47,918 nt of DNA from Cyclobacteriaceae bacterium (GCA_028278225.1 JANQEU010000057.1:1-47918), one strand, 5' to 3'. Shown: positions 8,166-16,979, counted from the stretch's first letter. A program made the numbers and translations. Notes: generated by a model from the letters alone, not told the origin.

Positions 8166-9029
8166 CTATTCCTCGATCAATACCCCCATTTTCCCCATTT
8201 GATAATCCCGCATAGCTTCCAGGATCTGGGTTTGATTATTCATCACGAATGGTCCGTGGGTTGCCAGTGGCTCATTCAAAGGATTGGCTGAAAGTAATAA
8301 GAAACGTGAATCCTTTTTGGAAGTTAATCGAATTTCATTTCCCCCTTTTTCGAAAACTATTAAGTTGAGCTTTTCTACCAGACCATAGCCCTTTACGGAC
8401 AGTTCACCATCTAATAAATACAGGATCGTATTTGCATTTTCCGGAACCAGAAAGGTATGATAAGCATCTTCTTCCAGTTGTCCCATAACCGATAATAGGG
8501 GAAAAGGAGTTTTAACATTGCCTTGTACACCATTCATCTCGCCAGACACCAGTTGAAGGTATCCATCTCCATGATCAGGATCAAAGTGTGGCATATCTTC
8601 TTTTTGAACAGCCAGGTAATAAGGCTGGTCCATCTTGTTCGCTGCAGGGGTATTTACCCAAAGCTGAATGATTTCCTGAAATCCACCCTTTTCGACAAGT
8701 TCTTCCGACGGACGCTCGCTGTGAATTATTCCCATGCCCGCATTCATCCACTGAACACCCCCTGCTTTGACCACACCAACATTACCTCTGGAATCTCTGT
8801 GCTTTACCCCCCCTTCGAATACGAAGGTCACGGGTGAAAACCCACGGTGAGGATGGGGACCTACACCGGCTGAACGGGCGTCTGTTCCTGCCTTCACTTC
8901 AAACCTCCCATGGTGTAGCAGTATAAAGGGATCAACCTGTTCTACCTTTTGGGTGGGGATGGGTTGACGAACCGGGATCCCACCCATATCCACCATATGT
9001 CCGTATAGCAATTGCTTAACCTTTTTCAT
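8166..9029 (-). CDS. Pirin family protein
   Basis: This is a 287-residue bicupin of the pirin family. The metal-binding motif is visible as GPHPHRGF and, about 40 residues later, GIIHSE, matching the His-His-His-Glu site of pirins. The middle and C-terminal cupin halves (FQEIIQLWVNTP, TILYLLDGELSVKGY, RFLLLSANPLNEPLATHGPFVMN) fit the family. Bacterial pirins include quercetin 2,3-dioxygenases and regulators; which role applies cannot be told here. The gene is convergent with nqrE. Upstream of its start lies a perfect 16-bp palindrome at 9044-9059 that may be a regulatory site. Confidence 0.9.
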   Translation of the reverse strand: MKKVKQLLYGHMVDMGGIPVRQPIPTQKVEQVDPFILLHHGRFEVKAGTDARSAGVGPHPHRGFSPVTFVFEGGVKHRDSRGNVGVVKAGGVQWMNAGMGIIHSERPSEELVEKGGFQEIIQLWVNTPAANKMDQPYYLAVQKEDMPHFDPDHGDGYLQLVSGEMNGVQGNVKTPFPLLSVMGQLEEDAYHTFLVPENANTILYLLDGELSVKGYGLVEKLNLIVFEKGGNEIRLTSKKDSRFLLLSANPLNEPLATHGPFVMNNQTQILEAMRDYQMGKMGVLIEE

Positions 9030-9043
9030 AACAACTTGAATTT

Positions 9044-9059
9044 ATATGTATATACATAT
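9044..9059. promoter_or_regulatory. Perfect 16-bp palindrome upstream of the pirin gene
   Basis: ATATGTATATACATAT is its own reverse complement and is centred about 22 bases before the pirin start codon. This position would suit an operator overlapping the promoter or transcription start. It is AT-rich, so chance is not excluded. No regulator can be assigned. Confidence 0.35.
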
Positions 9060-9185
9060 TTTATTGAAAAAAGTTCCTGCTCCGGGATCCGGCCGGACCA
9101 GTTTAGAAATACGGGAAGTTGTTTCAGAGTCGTTGAAAAGCCAAAACCAATCAGAAGTTGCAAAGGGTATTAAAAAAATAAATTA

Positions 9186-9653
9186 TTATTCCTCACCCAG
9201 TTCTTTTTCCATTCTGTGCTTGCCGAGAATTGAAAATATAACAAAGAATAAAATAATTAAACCGGTAATAACAATTATTATTAGCAGTTTGTTGATAAGT
9301 TGATCGAAGGAAAGTCCCGGACTCTCAAAAATATTGTACTTGTAATATGTGAATAAACTGCCGAGAACAACGATGACCGCATAGATGATCAACAGATTCC
9401 TGATTCTTATTTTTTGTATAGGTATCACACCGAAGTACAGAAGAGCACTTATCAGGAAAAGTTCGTTTACCGTCAATACAATTGCAATATCTTCAAACTC
9501 GCTGATCTCCTGGCGTAAGCCGAACTGGCGGTAAAGTATAATTCCCAGGATAGCCAAAATAGTTAAGAAATACATGATCGCAATTATTTTGTAAGCGATC
9601 AACTTGTTTCGTTCATCCATTACGAAAGGACCGTGGTTATTTTTTTTCTTCAT
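9186..9653 (-). CDS. Small four-helix membrane protein paired with an XRE regulator
   Basis: The protein is about 155 residues long with four clear hydrophobic segments: IIAIMYFLTILAILGIILY, TVNELFLISALLYFGVIP, NLLIIYAVIVVLGSLFTYY and IIIVITGLIILFFVIFSILG. It has a short charged tail, EKELGEE. No enzymatic motif is seen. It follows the XRE regulator gene on the same strand and overlaps it by 17 bases (a further in-frame ATG at 9668 would give 32). Small regulator plus multi-pass membrane protein pairs are widespread in Firmicutes and Bacteroidota, but their function is usually unknown. The ATG at 9653 (MKKKNNHGPFVMDERNK) is preferred by resemblance to such proteins; the start is uncertain. 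Confidence 0.7.
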   Translation of the reverse strand: MKKKNNHGPFVMDERNKLIAYKIIAIMYFLTILAILGIILYRQFGLRQEISEFEDIAIVLTVNELFLISALLYFGVIPIQKIRIRNLLIIYAVIVVLGSLFTYYKYNIFESPGLSFDQLINKLLIIIVITGLIILFFVIFSILGKHRMEKELGEE

Positions 9654-9840
9654 CCCAGAATAAGTCATTGAGTGTTTTGTCTAAAGTTGTTGCGATATTG
9701 ATGCATAGATTTAATGTGGGATTGTATTTCCCTTTTTCAATCAACCCGATAGTCTGTCTTGTGACGCCTATCTGATCAGCAAGATCCTGTTGTGAATACC
9801 CCTTTTCTATTCTTGCGACCTTAAGCCTCTTATTGTCCAC
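9637..9840 (-). CDS. XRE-family helix-turn-helix transcriptional regulator
   Basis: This 67-residue protein is almost entirely one Cro/CI-type helix-turn-helix domain. RLKVARIEKGYSQQDLADQIG contains the first helices, VTRQTIGLIEKGKYNPTLNLC the recognition helix, and LDKTLNDLFWDEEKK the end. Compact regulators of this kind act as dimers on short repeats and often control their own operon. It is followed by an overlapping membrane protein gene. Its upstream region carries an 11-bp direct repeat (9877-9887 and 9898-9908) next to a -7-like promoter element, which suggests autoregulation. Confidence 0.88.
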   Translation of the reverse strand: MDNKRLKVARIEKGYSQQDLADQIGVTRQTIGLIEKGKYNPTLNLCINIATTLDKTLNDLFWDEEKK

Positions 9841-9872
9841 ACTTCAAATGTAATATATATATGGTAAAAAGA

Positions 9873-9908
9873 CAAATATATATTGCATAATGTTTGTTAT
9901 ATATTGCA
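9873..9908 (-). promoter_or_regulatory. Candidate promoter with direct-repeat operator for the XRE gene
   Basis: On the minus strand TATATTTG (9873-9880 on the plus strand) matches the -7 consensus TAnnTTTG and lies 33 bases before the XRE start codon. Overlapping and upstream of it, TATATATTGCA occurs twice on the plus strand, at 9877-9887 and 9898-9908, 21 bases apart and so on the same DNA face. This is a plausible autoregulatory operator. No -33 element was found at the usual distance. Confidence 0.45.
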
Positions 9909-10055
9909 TTTGCTGTGTTAGGATCTCGCATTGAAAAATCAGGCTTCATATCATTCGGAATTCTCCATACCATACTTCGACATGATATCCGTCATAGTTT
10001 GATAGTAAATACTCATGTTCCTTTGTGCGAATTATTCATCTATTTCAATCTCCTA

Positions 10056-11789
10056 ATGTCAAATTCTCACATTTCCCATTCTTTCCATATCCCTGTTATG
10101 GGCATTGGATACACCATCGACACACCCATAAAAATTGGAAAGTACGGTGTTTCATCAGCCATTTCTGTTGTGCAGGATGATGTGATCGAAAAAGCGCGTA
10201 AGTATTATAGTCACAAATATGGTTTTGATTATGTGCCTATCAGCAGGAAAGAATTTGAGTTCCGGAGCAGGCGTATTACAGCCTATCTCAATCTCGTCAA
10301 TGAGATCGTACGTGCAGAGTTTGAAGCGTTAAAACGGAACCCTGATGAGCTTGAGAAGTATTTCAGTCTGTTGCCGGACAAACATAATATGACATTAACT
10401 CAGATGCAGGAGAAGATCGAACACATGGGTCCGGGCTCGATAGATGTGAACATCATGACCAAGCTGGATCGTGAAGTTCCGGAATCAGCGGATGTTCTGA
10501 CGGAGGCGCGGTCCGCATTGAAGGGATATGCCGAAAGTAACCTGAGATCTTCAATAATACTTTCGGCGGGGATGAATCCCGGGTTATTTGAATATATGAG
10601 GGGCTTTGAGGATTTCTTCCCTGACGAAAGCGGACAGATCAGAAAAAAAATAACCGTAAAAGTCAGCGATTTCAGGTCAGCATTAATACAGGGGAAAATG
10701 CTGGCAAAAAAAGGGCTATGGGTTTCTGAGTATCGCATTGAGTCCGGTTTGAATTGCGGAGGTCACGCCTTCGCAACGGAAGGGCATCTCATTGGCCCTA
10801 TACTTGAGGAATTTAAACTGAACCGGCAATCTATGAGAGATGAGCAAAACATGCTCTGCCATGATGTATGGCTGGAGAAAGGATTACCGGCAACACCACA
10901 TGATCAAAGGATCACGGTTCAGGGAGGCATAGGTACCTCCAGTGAACGGACATTTTTAGAGGAGTATTACAAGGTGGATGGAACGGGATGGGCCAGTCCT
11001 TTTCTTCTTGTTCCGGAGGCGACATCCATCGATGATGAAACATTGTCGGAATTGAAAAATGCCGGGGAAAGAGATATCTATACCAGCAACGTCTCGCCAT
11101 TAGGCGTAAAATTCAATACGGTAAAAAACAACTCCGCCCACCGTTTGAAGCAAAAGAGAATTGCAGACCAAAAACCGGGAAGCCCGTGTCACAAAAAACA
11201 TCTGGCGCTTGTGAAAACTGACGATGGCAAGACACTTTGTACGGCTTCATCAGCCTATCAAAGGAGCAAGATCAAAGCGTTGAAGGAACTTGGACTTTCA
11301 GGGGAGGATCTGCAGCGCAAAATGGATCAGATCACCGAAAAAGAATGTATTTGCGATGGTTTGGCCGTATCATTCCTCAGAAAATTCAACCTGACTGACA
11401 GATTCAGTAATAAGGGAGTCTCAGTATGTCCCGGACCAAACCTGGCATATTTCAACAATACCTATTCATTTAAAGAGATGGTGGATCATATTTATGGTAA
11501 AATAAATATCATCGATTTGCCCCGCCCGAACCTCTTCCTGAAGGAACTGGGACTCTATGTGCAGCATCTGCAGGAGAAAATCGAACAAGTGCAGTCTCCA
11601 TTATCAAAAAAAGCGGAGAAGCATCTTGTAACATTTAGAGAAAACCTGGAAAGAGGGGTCAGCTACTATGAGCAACTGGTCGAGTATATGCATTCGGAAT
11701 GTGAGTCCTTCAAAGAGAATTTCAAAGAAGAACTTCAGAAGTATCTCTTAATGATCCGGGACCTGGAATTGCAGACTGTGAAAACATAA
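10056..11789 (+). CDS. Unknown 577-residue protein, possible FMN-type TIM barrel with Cys-rich tail
   Basis: I do not recognise a named function. The N-terminus FHIPVMGIGYTIDTPIKIGK followed by GVSSAISVV looks like the first strands of a beta/alpha barrel. Later VDVNIMTKLD, SIILSAGMNPG, ESGLNCGGHAFATEGHLIGP (229-248) and ITVQGGIGT (286-294) with VDGTGWASPFLLVPEA (307-322) have the order seen in nitronate monooxygenase/IMPDH-like FMN barrels, where GGI and a Gly-rich loop bind phosphate. The C-terminal part has cysteines 378, 395, 431, 433 and 458, including CIC and VCPGPN, which could bind a metal or iron-sulfur cluster. The end is coiled-coil-like and charged. The start at ATG 10056 is preferred because the 54 upstream codons are not protein-like and overlap the divergent XRE promoter. 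No signal peptide is seen. Confidence 0.75.
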   Translation: MSNSHISHSFHIPVMGIGYTIDTPIKIGKYGVSSAISVVQDDVIEKARKYYSHKYGFDYVPISRKEFEFRSRRITAYLNLVNEIVRAEFEALKRNPDELEKYFSLLPDKHNMTLTQMQEKIEHMGPGSIDVNIMTKLDREVPESADVLTEARSALKGYAESNLRSSIILSAGMNPGLFEYMRGFEDFFPDESGQIRKKITVKVSDFRSALIQGKMLAKKGLWVSEYRIESGLNCGGHAFATEGHLIGPILEEFKLNRQSMRDEQNMLCHDVWLEKGLPATPHDQRITVQGGIGTSSERTFLEEYYKVDGTGWASPFLLVPEATSIDDETLSELKNAGERDIYTSNVSPLGVKFNTVKNNSAHRLKQKRIADQKPGSPCHKKHLALVKTDDGKTLCTASSAYQRSKIKALKELGLSGEDLQRKMDQITEKECICDGLAVSFLRKFNLTDRFSNKGVSVCPGPNLAYFNNTYSFKEMVDHIYGKINIIDLPRPNLFLKELGLYVQHLQEKIEQVQSPLSKKAEKHLVTFRENLERGVSYYEQLVEYMHSECESFKENFKEELQKYLLMIRDLELQTVKT

Positions 11790-11866
11790 TCAGGAACTTG
11801 TTGATCCGGGAAAGGCCTGCTGAAACTTTTATAAGTTTACTCCAGGTACTGTATCTTATTTGATTT

Positions 11867-12355
11867 ATGATTTTCATCATTTGCGGAGTAGCGGGAAGTG
11901 GAAAAACAACTGTTGGTAAAATGCTATCGGAAAAATTGTCCTTACCATTTTTCGATGCTGATGATTTCCACCCTATGGAAAACATCGAAAAAATGAGGCA
12001 GGGCCAACCACTCAATGATAGTGACCGCATCTCATGGTTAAGGGCGATATCCACCCGGATAGTGGATTGGGATGAAAAAGGCGGGGGTGTTCTGGCCTGC
12101 TCCGCATTGAAAGAATATTATCGACAGGTTCTGGTACCCATCTCTTCCGAGAGCGTGCAATGGATTGTTTTACATGGAACGAAAGAAATGATAAAAAAAC
12201 GGATAAGTGGACGCAAGGACCATTTCTTTGGGAAGGATTTAATTGATTCGCAATTCGAAATATTTCAAATACCTAACTACGGGTGGCATTTTAATATCGA
12301 GGATTCAAGTGAGCGTATTGTAACAAGAATTTTGGAAAAACTGGATTACAAGTGA
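11867..12355 (+). CDS. gntK: Gluconokinase
   Basis: GntK phosphorylates gluconate to 6-phosphogluconate with ATP, feeding the pentose phosphate or Entner-Doudoroff route. The 162-residue protein has the P-loop CGVAGSGKTTVGKML at residues 6-20. It also has FFDADDFHPMENIEKM and GQPLNDSDRISWL, the substrate-binding signatures of the family, then VLACSALKEYYRQVL and ISGRKDHFF. Length and motif order are typical of GntK rather than shikimate kinase. It stands alone between the unknown barrel-like protein and a TonB receptor; no gluconate transporter or repressor lies nearby. Confidence 0.92.
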   Translation: MIFIICGVAGSGKTTVGKMLSEKLSLPFFDADDFHPMENIEKMRQGQPLNDSDRISWLRAISTRIVDWDEKGGGVLACSALKEYYRQVLVPISSESVQWIVLHGTKEMIKKRISGRKDHFFGKDLIDSQFEIFQIPNYGWHFNIEDSSERIVTRILEKLDYK

Positions 12356-12565
12356 AGTAACCGAAAAAAGTGAATGGGAAACATATCTTAATCCCTTTTC
12401 ATTCGATACTGAAAACTGTATCAAAATCGTACAATAATGTCCTCACTTACGAACAGAAATACTTAAGAGAAGGTCATTCCGGGTAATATAACTATCTTCA
12501 TGATTATGGCATGGGAATTGAATTCCTGGAGGGACTGAGTGAGTTTAACCTAATCAATCCTTGCA

Positions 12566-14782
12566 ATGAAGAAGCTGTGGCTCATCTGTATCCTGCTATT
12601 ACCGTTCGCAAAAATATTGGCCCAGGAAAAGTTTGTCATAGCCGGAACGGTAACGGATGAAAATGAGGAACCTCTGATAGGGGCAACGGTCCACTTGGTG
12701 GAGACTTTTCAGGGCAATATCACCAATCTTAATGGCCACTATCAAATTCCGGAGGTATTACCCGGTCAATACCATCTTGTGATCTCAGTAATCGGGTATG
12801 AATCCGATACCATCGCCATTGAGGTTGTTGAGGAGGACTTGACCATTCCGGCACAATTGAAAGTTCAGGTAATGGCGTTACAGGATGTGGAAGTAGTTGT
12901 CGATCGGATCATTGAACGAACCTCAATCAGTAATATTTCTTTTGGAAAAAAAGCGCTCCAGACCAGCCAGGGTTTGACTGAAGATCCTTTAAGAACGCTG
13001 TCTGCCCTTCCGGGCGTAGGTAGGGACGGTGATCTTTTCAGCCCCTCACAGATTTACGTAAGAGGTGGCGCGCCTGAGGAGAATCTTTTTCTGATAGATA
13101 ACAATAAAGTATATTTTCCATATTATTTCGGAGGCCAAAAATCAATTTTTAATACTGAAACCACCGAAAGTATTGAATTGCTGACTGGTGGGTTTTCTGC
13201 AGCCTATGGCAATCATATGTCCTCCGTAATGAATGTAAAGACGAGAGATGGTAGTTTCATCAATCCCGGCGGGCATATTTCTTTGGGTTTTTATAATGCA
13301 TCTGCCCTCTTTGAAGGACCAATAAAAAAGGAAAGGAGTTCCGTTCTGGTTGCATTCCGCCGTACATATCTGGACTTGTTTCTTGATGAATCGGCGGAGT
13401 TTCCTGTTCCTTACTTTGGGGATGTGACCTATCAGATAAGCGCTATCTTAAATGAGAACAACAAACTTTCCTTTAGCGGACTGAGCTCCGAGGAAGCTAT
13501 AGATTTCATAGCGGCAGATCCCGAACCCGGATTACCGGATAGACTGGACACTGAGGGAAAAAACCATTTTCAGAGCCTTCAACTGCAGACAGCATTCAGG
13601 TCAAATTGTTACAATAAACTGTCGGTAACTAACACCCTTAACAGAAATACAAGCCAGGTTGGCAATAATCTTTTCCTGGATATTGATGCCTGGCAAATGG
13701 GCTTTAGGGATGATTTTACTTGTTTCCTCACTAACAGGCATACATTGAAGGCAGGGCTGGCGTGGCAATACGGAACCTTCGATTTCAATGGAAACTTGCC
13801 TCTTGACCCTCTTCAAACTGACCTCAATGATACCACGATTGTTTTGCGAAACCTGGATATTCACGAAGAGGGGGAGATCATTCGAAGTGCTTATCTTTTA
13901 TACGATGGAAGTCCGATAAAGCGAATAGGTATTAATGTCGGTTTACGTCTAGATCAAAATCCTGGAAATAAATATACGGATCTCTCACCACGGTTTTCTG
14001 TAAACTATCAACTGGCAGAGCAAAGCAAAATACGATTTTCTACCGGCCTTTATCACCAGTTTCCAGGCAGCGAGGGTGGGAGTGATTTGGTATCAAGCCT
14101 TGCCGTACACTACATTTTGGGATATGAATACCGTTTTTCGAACAGTATTTATGGTTGGATAGAGGGTTACTACAAAGATTACGAGGATCTGGTGTATTAC
14201 GATGAAATGCTTAACTACTCCAACGAGGGGCACGGAAGTGTCCGCGGAGTAGAATTACTGATCAGAAAGGAGCGGGGAAACCTGAGAGGTTGGATTTCAT
14301 ATGCCTTGTCTCACAGTGAACGGAGAATCCCGTTGCTGGACAAAATAAGGGATTTTGAATTTGATCAGAGACATATCTTCAATCTCGTTGCCGAGTACCA
14401 TATTCCCCGGGGTGAGAAACAATGGTATATTCCAGCCCTTGTACAGATGAATTTCAGATATGCCGATGGAAGACCTTATACTCCTGTCACCGGTGCGGTA
14501 AATGACGGTACAGGTTGGACCGCAGTGCGGGGAGAGCCATTGTCTCTGAGAAACACGGACTACCATAACCTGAATGTCAGGGTAGAATATCGATACAGTG
14601 AAACAAAACGTATAAGGATAAGTTCATTTTTCGAAGGATGGAATTTAATTAATGCCCGGAATATCCTGGGAAGAGCATATCGATATGGAAGTGAATACCC
14701 GAACAATGTGAAAGAACAACCTTATTACACAACACCTATTTTAATGGGTGGAGGATTTAGAGTGGAGTTTGGCGGTGAGTAG
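12566..14782 (+). CDS. TonB-dependent receptor with carboxypeptidase-regulatory-like domain
   Basis: This 738-residue outer-membrane protein starts with a signal peptide ending near ILAQ. A CarboxypepD_reg-like domain follows (VIAGTVTDENEEPLIGATVHL ending GYES, residues about 24-100). Next is a plug domain with DPLRTLSALPGVGRDGDLF, IYVRGGAPEENLFLIDN and SIELLTGGFSAAYGN, and then a long beta barrel ending in an aromatic-rich strand (GGGFRVEFGGE). It is probably a TonB/ExbBD-driven uptake receptor, but the substrate cannot be told. There is no SusD partner next to it, so it is not a standard polysaccharide-utilisation pair. Confidence 0.9.
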   Translation: MKKLWLICILLLPFAKILAQEKFVIAGTVTDENEEPLIGATVHLVETFQGNITNLNGHYQIPEVLPGQYHLVISVIGYESDTIAIEVVEEDLTIPAQLKVQVMALQDVEVVVDRIIERTSISNISFGKKALQTSQGLTEDPLRTLSALPGVGRDGDLFSPSQIYVRGGAPEENLFLIDNNKVYFPYYFGGQKSIFNTETTESIELLTGGFSAAYGNHMSSVMNVKTRDGSFINPGGHISLGFYNASALFEGPIKKERSSVLVAFRRTYLDLFLDESAEFPVPYFGDVTYQISAILNENNKLSFSGLSSEEAIDFIAADPEPGLPDRLDTEGKNHFQSLQLQTAFRSNCYNKLSVTNTLNRNTSQVGNNLFLDIDAWQMGFRDDFTCFLTNRHTLKAGLAWQYGTFDFNGNLPLDPLQTDLNDTTIVLRNLDIHEEGEIIRSAYLLYDGSPIKRIGINVGLRLDQNPGNKYTDLSPRFSVNYQLAEQSKIRFSTGLYHQFPGSEGGSDLVSSLAVHYILGYEYRFSNSIYGWIEGYYKDYEDLVYYDEMLNYSNEGHGSVRGVELLIRKERGNLRGWISYALSHSERRIPLLDKIRDFEFDQRHIFNLVAEYHIPRGEKQWYIPALVQMNFRYADGRPYTPVTGAVNDGTGWTAVRGEPLSLRNTDYHNLNVRVEYRYSETKRIRISSFFEGWNLINARNILGRAYRYGSEYPNNVKEQPYYTTPILMGGGFRVEFGGE

Positions 14783-14984
14783 CATCATTATGTCATTATT
14801 GTGGAATCCTTTGCAAGTCACAACATAGCTTTTTGGCCAGCCACAAAGAATTCCTATTCTGACGGAGCTCAGGTTGTTTCATTCCGTTACTTTACAGCGA
14901 CAAGAAAATTCATGATTCATGTCAGGTCCGAAGGAAGATCTGGGATTAATTTGGTATCTTATATCAGCTTAAAATCATGAAAAA

Positions 14985-15431
14985 ATGATGCATACTGATC
15001 AAGTTAAAGCCGATACCAATTTGGCATTAGTGAAGGAATTCTTCAAGTACTATGAAGCTGAGGACATCGCCGGGTTAAGGGTTGTTCTGGCTCCGGAAAT
15101 CGAATGGAAAGTTCCGGGACATCATCCACTGGCAGGAGTCAAAAAAGGAATTAGCGAAGTACTTTCGTATATCATAGAACTGAAAAAATCTAACTTTCAC
15201 GCCGATGTTAAAATAGTGGCCTCGAATGATAACTTCGTCATAGATTGCCATCGCGGCTGGGGTTCACACAACGATCGTTCAATCGACATGAGCTGGGTCC
15301 TGCTGTATGAGATCAAAGACAATAGGATCATTCGGATCCAGACCTATCCCGAAGACCAGTACGCGATGGATGACTTCTTCTGGTGTGCGTATAAGTTGAA
15401 ACCGATCCCGGACAGGTTAAATCCCAATTGA
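14985..15431 (+). CDS. SnoaL-like / NTF2-fold protein
   Basis: This 148-residue protein has the pattern of the SnoaL/ketosteroid isomerase-like cone fold. An N-terminal helix NLALVKEFFKYYEAEDIAGL leads to a strand with LAPEIEWKVPGHHPLAGVKKG, followed by strands KIVASNDNFVIDCHRGWG and SWVLLYEIKDNRIIRIQTYPEDQYAMDDFFW. These small domains are enzymes or binding proteins of varied function, so none is assigned. No signal peptide is visible. Two in-frame ATG codons (14985 and 14988) are equally possible. The gene is isolated on both sides by about 200-280 bases of unassigned sequence. Confidence 0.75.
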   Translation: MMHTDQVKADTNLALVKEFFKYYEAEDIAGLRVVLAPEIEWKVPGHHPLAGVKKGISEVLSYIIELKKSNFHADVKIVASNDNFVIDCHRGWGSHNDRSIDMSWVLLYEIKDNRIIRIQTYPEDQYAMDDFFWCAYKLKPIPDRLNPN

Positions 15432-15712
15432 CAGGATCACCTGCGGGTGTTGACGGCGAAGGGACAATGAAAACCATTGGTAAAGGTCCATTTCATCAAG
15501 CCGTCAGCTCATTTTTAAAGCAATTCTTATTCCATAAATTGATCGCCGGTTCCCGGCTGACCTGACAATCAGAGCAACGCCCAATTTCACCACGAAATTT
15601 GAAGGTGGTTGGCAATTTCCCTGTTTATCACGCTACAAGAATAAAATGGAGAAAGGCCATGCAAGTGGTTTGAAAGAACTTATATTTCTGAATCAAAATA
15701 AAATTTTTCATT

Positions 15713-16276
15713 ATGGCCATTCAGCGAATCATACAATACTTTCTCCGGGGACTGCTTTTGGTGGTTCCGGCAAGCGCTACCATCTACATCATATTCATAA
15801 CCATATCATGGGTTGACGGATTACTTCCGATCAGCATTCCGGGGGTAGGACTGGTAAGTGTTTTTATCATAACTGTGTTGATCGGCATGCTGGCTGACAG
15901 CATACTGGCCCAGCCAATTTTCAGACTAATTGAAGGTGTCATTAAGAAAGTGCCGGTAGTAAACTTTATCTATACTTCCTTCAATGATGTAATTGGAGCA
16001 GTAGCCGGGAAAAAGAAAAAATTCAATCACCCTGTGCTGGTTCCGTTTGACGATAATAACCACCTGTTGAAGCCGGGCTTTGTAACCCACGACGATCTTT
16101 CGGAGAGTAATCTTGAGAAATACATTGCGGTTTATATGCCACATAGTTACAATTTCTCAGGCAATATATTTTTTATCGATAAGAGTAAAATAATGACCCT
16201 GGAGGGCTCCAATAGCGAAATAATGAAATATATCGTCTCTGCAGGAGTGACAGGTAATATTGGAATAAAAAAGTAA
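15713..16276 (+). CDS. DUF502 family membrane protein
   Basis: The 187-residue protein has two N-terminal membrane helices (YFLRGLLLVVPASATIYIIF and VGLVSVFIITVLIGMLADSI). These are followed by the DUF502 pattern IKKVPVVNFIYTSFNDVIGAVAG, then LVPFDDNNHLLKPGFVT and IAVYMPHSYNFSGNIFFI. DUF502 proteins are widespread inner-membrane proteins with no agreed function. The ATG at 15713 directly precedes the first helix. The next gene, also with membrane helices, starts 70 bases later on the same strand and may be co-transcribed. Confidence 0.88.
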   Translation: MAIQRIIQYFLRGLLLVVPASATIYIIFITISWVDGLLPISIPGVGLVSVFIITVLIGMLADSILAQPIFRLIEGVIKKVPVVNFIYTSFNDVIGAVAGKKKKFNHPVLVPFDDNNHLLKPGFVTHDDLSESNLEKYIAVYMPHSYNFSGNIFFIDKSKIMTLEGSNSEIMKYIVSAGVTGNIGIKK

Positions 16277-16346
16277 AAGTGATTTTGCGCTTTATACTAA
16301 TTATCCTTATTGGTTAAAATATAAGTAACTAACTTCTACCACACTA

Positions 16347-16979
16347 ATGTCAGATTTCGAAGAGTTTTCCGACCATGTCAACACTGCCCTGATTTACCGC
16401 GAACTGGGATTAAGTGATGAAAAGCTCAGGGAATCACTAAAGGAAGATGGACTGAAAGACGATGTAAATGTGGATTTTGTGATGAAGACCATCGACATTG
16501 TCCATAAAGAATGCGAGAAATACTCGGAACCTCTCACCGGAATCCTTACGGATGAAAACCTGCAGGATGATGGGTATGAAGATGTCCAAAAATATCTTTT
16601 GCAGAATAATGTCAGCGAAAAGCTAATCGACATCATCCACACATTTATGATTTTCAAAATAACTCTGACGCAGGCCACTATGATAATTCGGGAATCGACG
16701 AGTCAGGGTAAGACTGAAGACCAGATAAAAAATGAGTTAAGCAAATTGGGATTAGACGGACCGATGCTGGATACTATTTATATGGCAGCAGTTACTAAAA
16801 TCGGCAATCAGCCCGAATCAAAGAAAAGTTCGTCCTGGATCAGATCAATAATTTGGGGTATCATATGGCTTGGATTGGGGCTGTGGGCGACCTCAGTGAT
16901 GGAAGGTGATGTTATTTACTATGGGGCTATGATTGTAGGTGGCATTATGATCTTCAGAGGATTGCTCAAAATGGCCTGA
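16347..16979 (+). CDS. Unknown protein: repeated helical modules plus two C-terminal membrane helices
   Basis: I do not recognise this 210-residue protein. The first 150 residues look like three related helical modules of about 45 residues with the recurring patterns LRESLKEDGL, VQKYLLQNNVS and IKNELSKLGLD. Each is followed by an amphipathic helix with a hydrophobic end (VMKTIDIVHK, KLIDIIHTFM, PMLDTIYMAA). The module region is acidic and has no signal peptide, so it should be cytoplasmic. Two membrane helices follow, IRSIIWGIIWLGLGLWATSV and VIYYGAMIVGGIMIFRGLLK, separated by a short acidic loop. A tail-anchored scaffold or sensor is possible but unsupported. Confidence 0.7.
   Translation: MSDFEEFSDHVNTALIYRELGLSDEKLRESLKEDGLKDDVNVDFVMKTIDIVHKECEKYSEPLTGILTDENLQDDGYEDVQKYLLQNNVSEKLIDIIHTFMIFKITLTQATMIIRESTSQGKTEDQIKNELSKLGLDGPMLDTIYMAAVTKIGNQPESKKSSSWIRSIIWGIIWLGLGLWATSVMEGDVIYYGAMIVGGIMIFRGLLKMA

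Noticed and set aside
9046-9303. Plus-strand 85-residue frame between the pirin and the membrane protein gene
   Set aside because: More than half overlaps the minus-strand membrane protein gene, and the start lies inside the palindrome.
9894-10055. 54-codon N-terminal extension of the barrel-like protein
   Set aside because: The extension is not protein-like, starts within the divergent XRE promoter region, and the conserved start begins after ATG 10056.
15432-15712. A 32-codon frame starting with MKTIGKGPFH in the gap before DUF502
   Set aside because: Too short, without a signal or domain; it could be a gene remnant but nothing supports expression.
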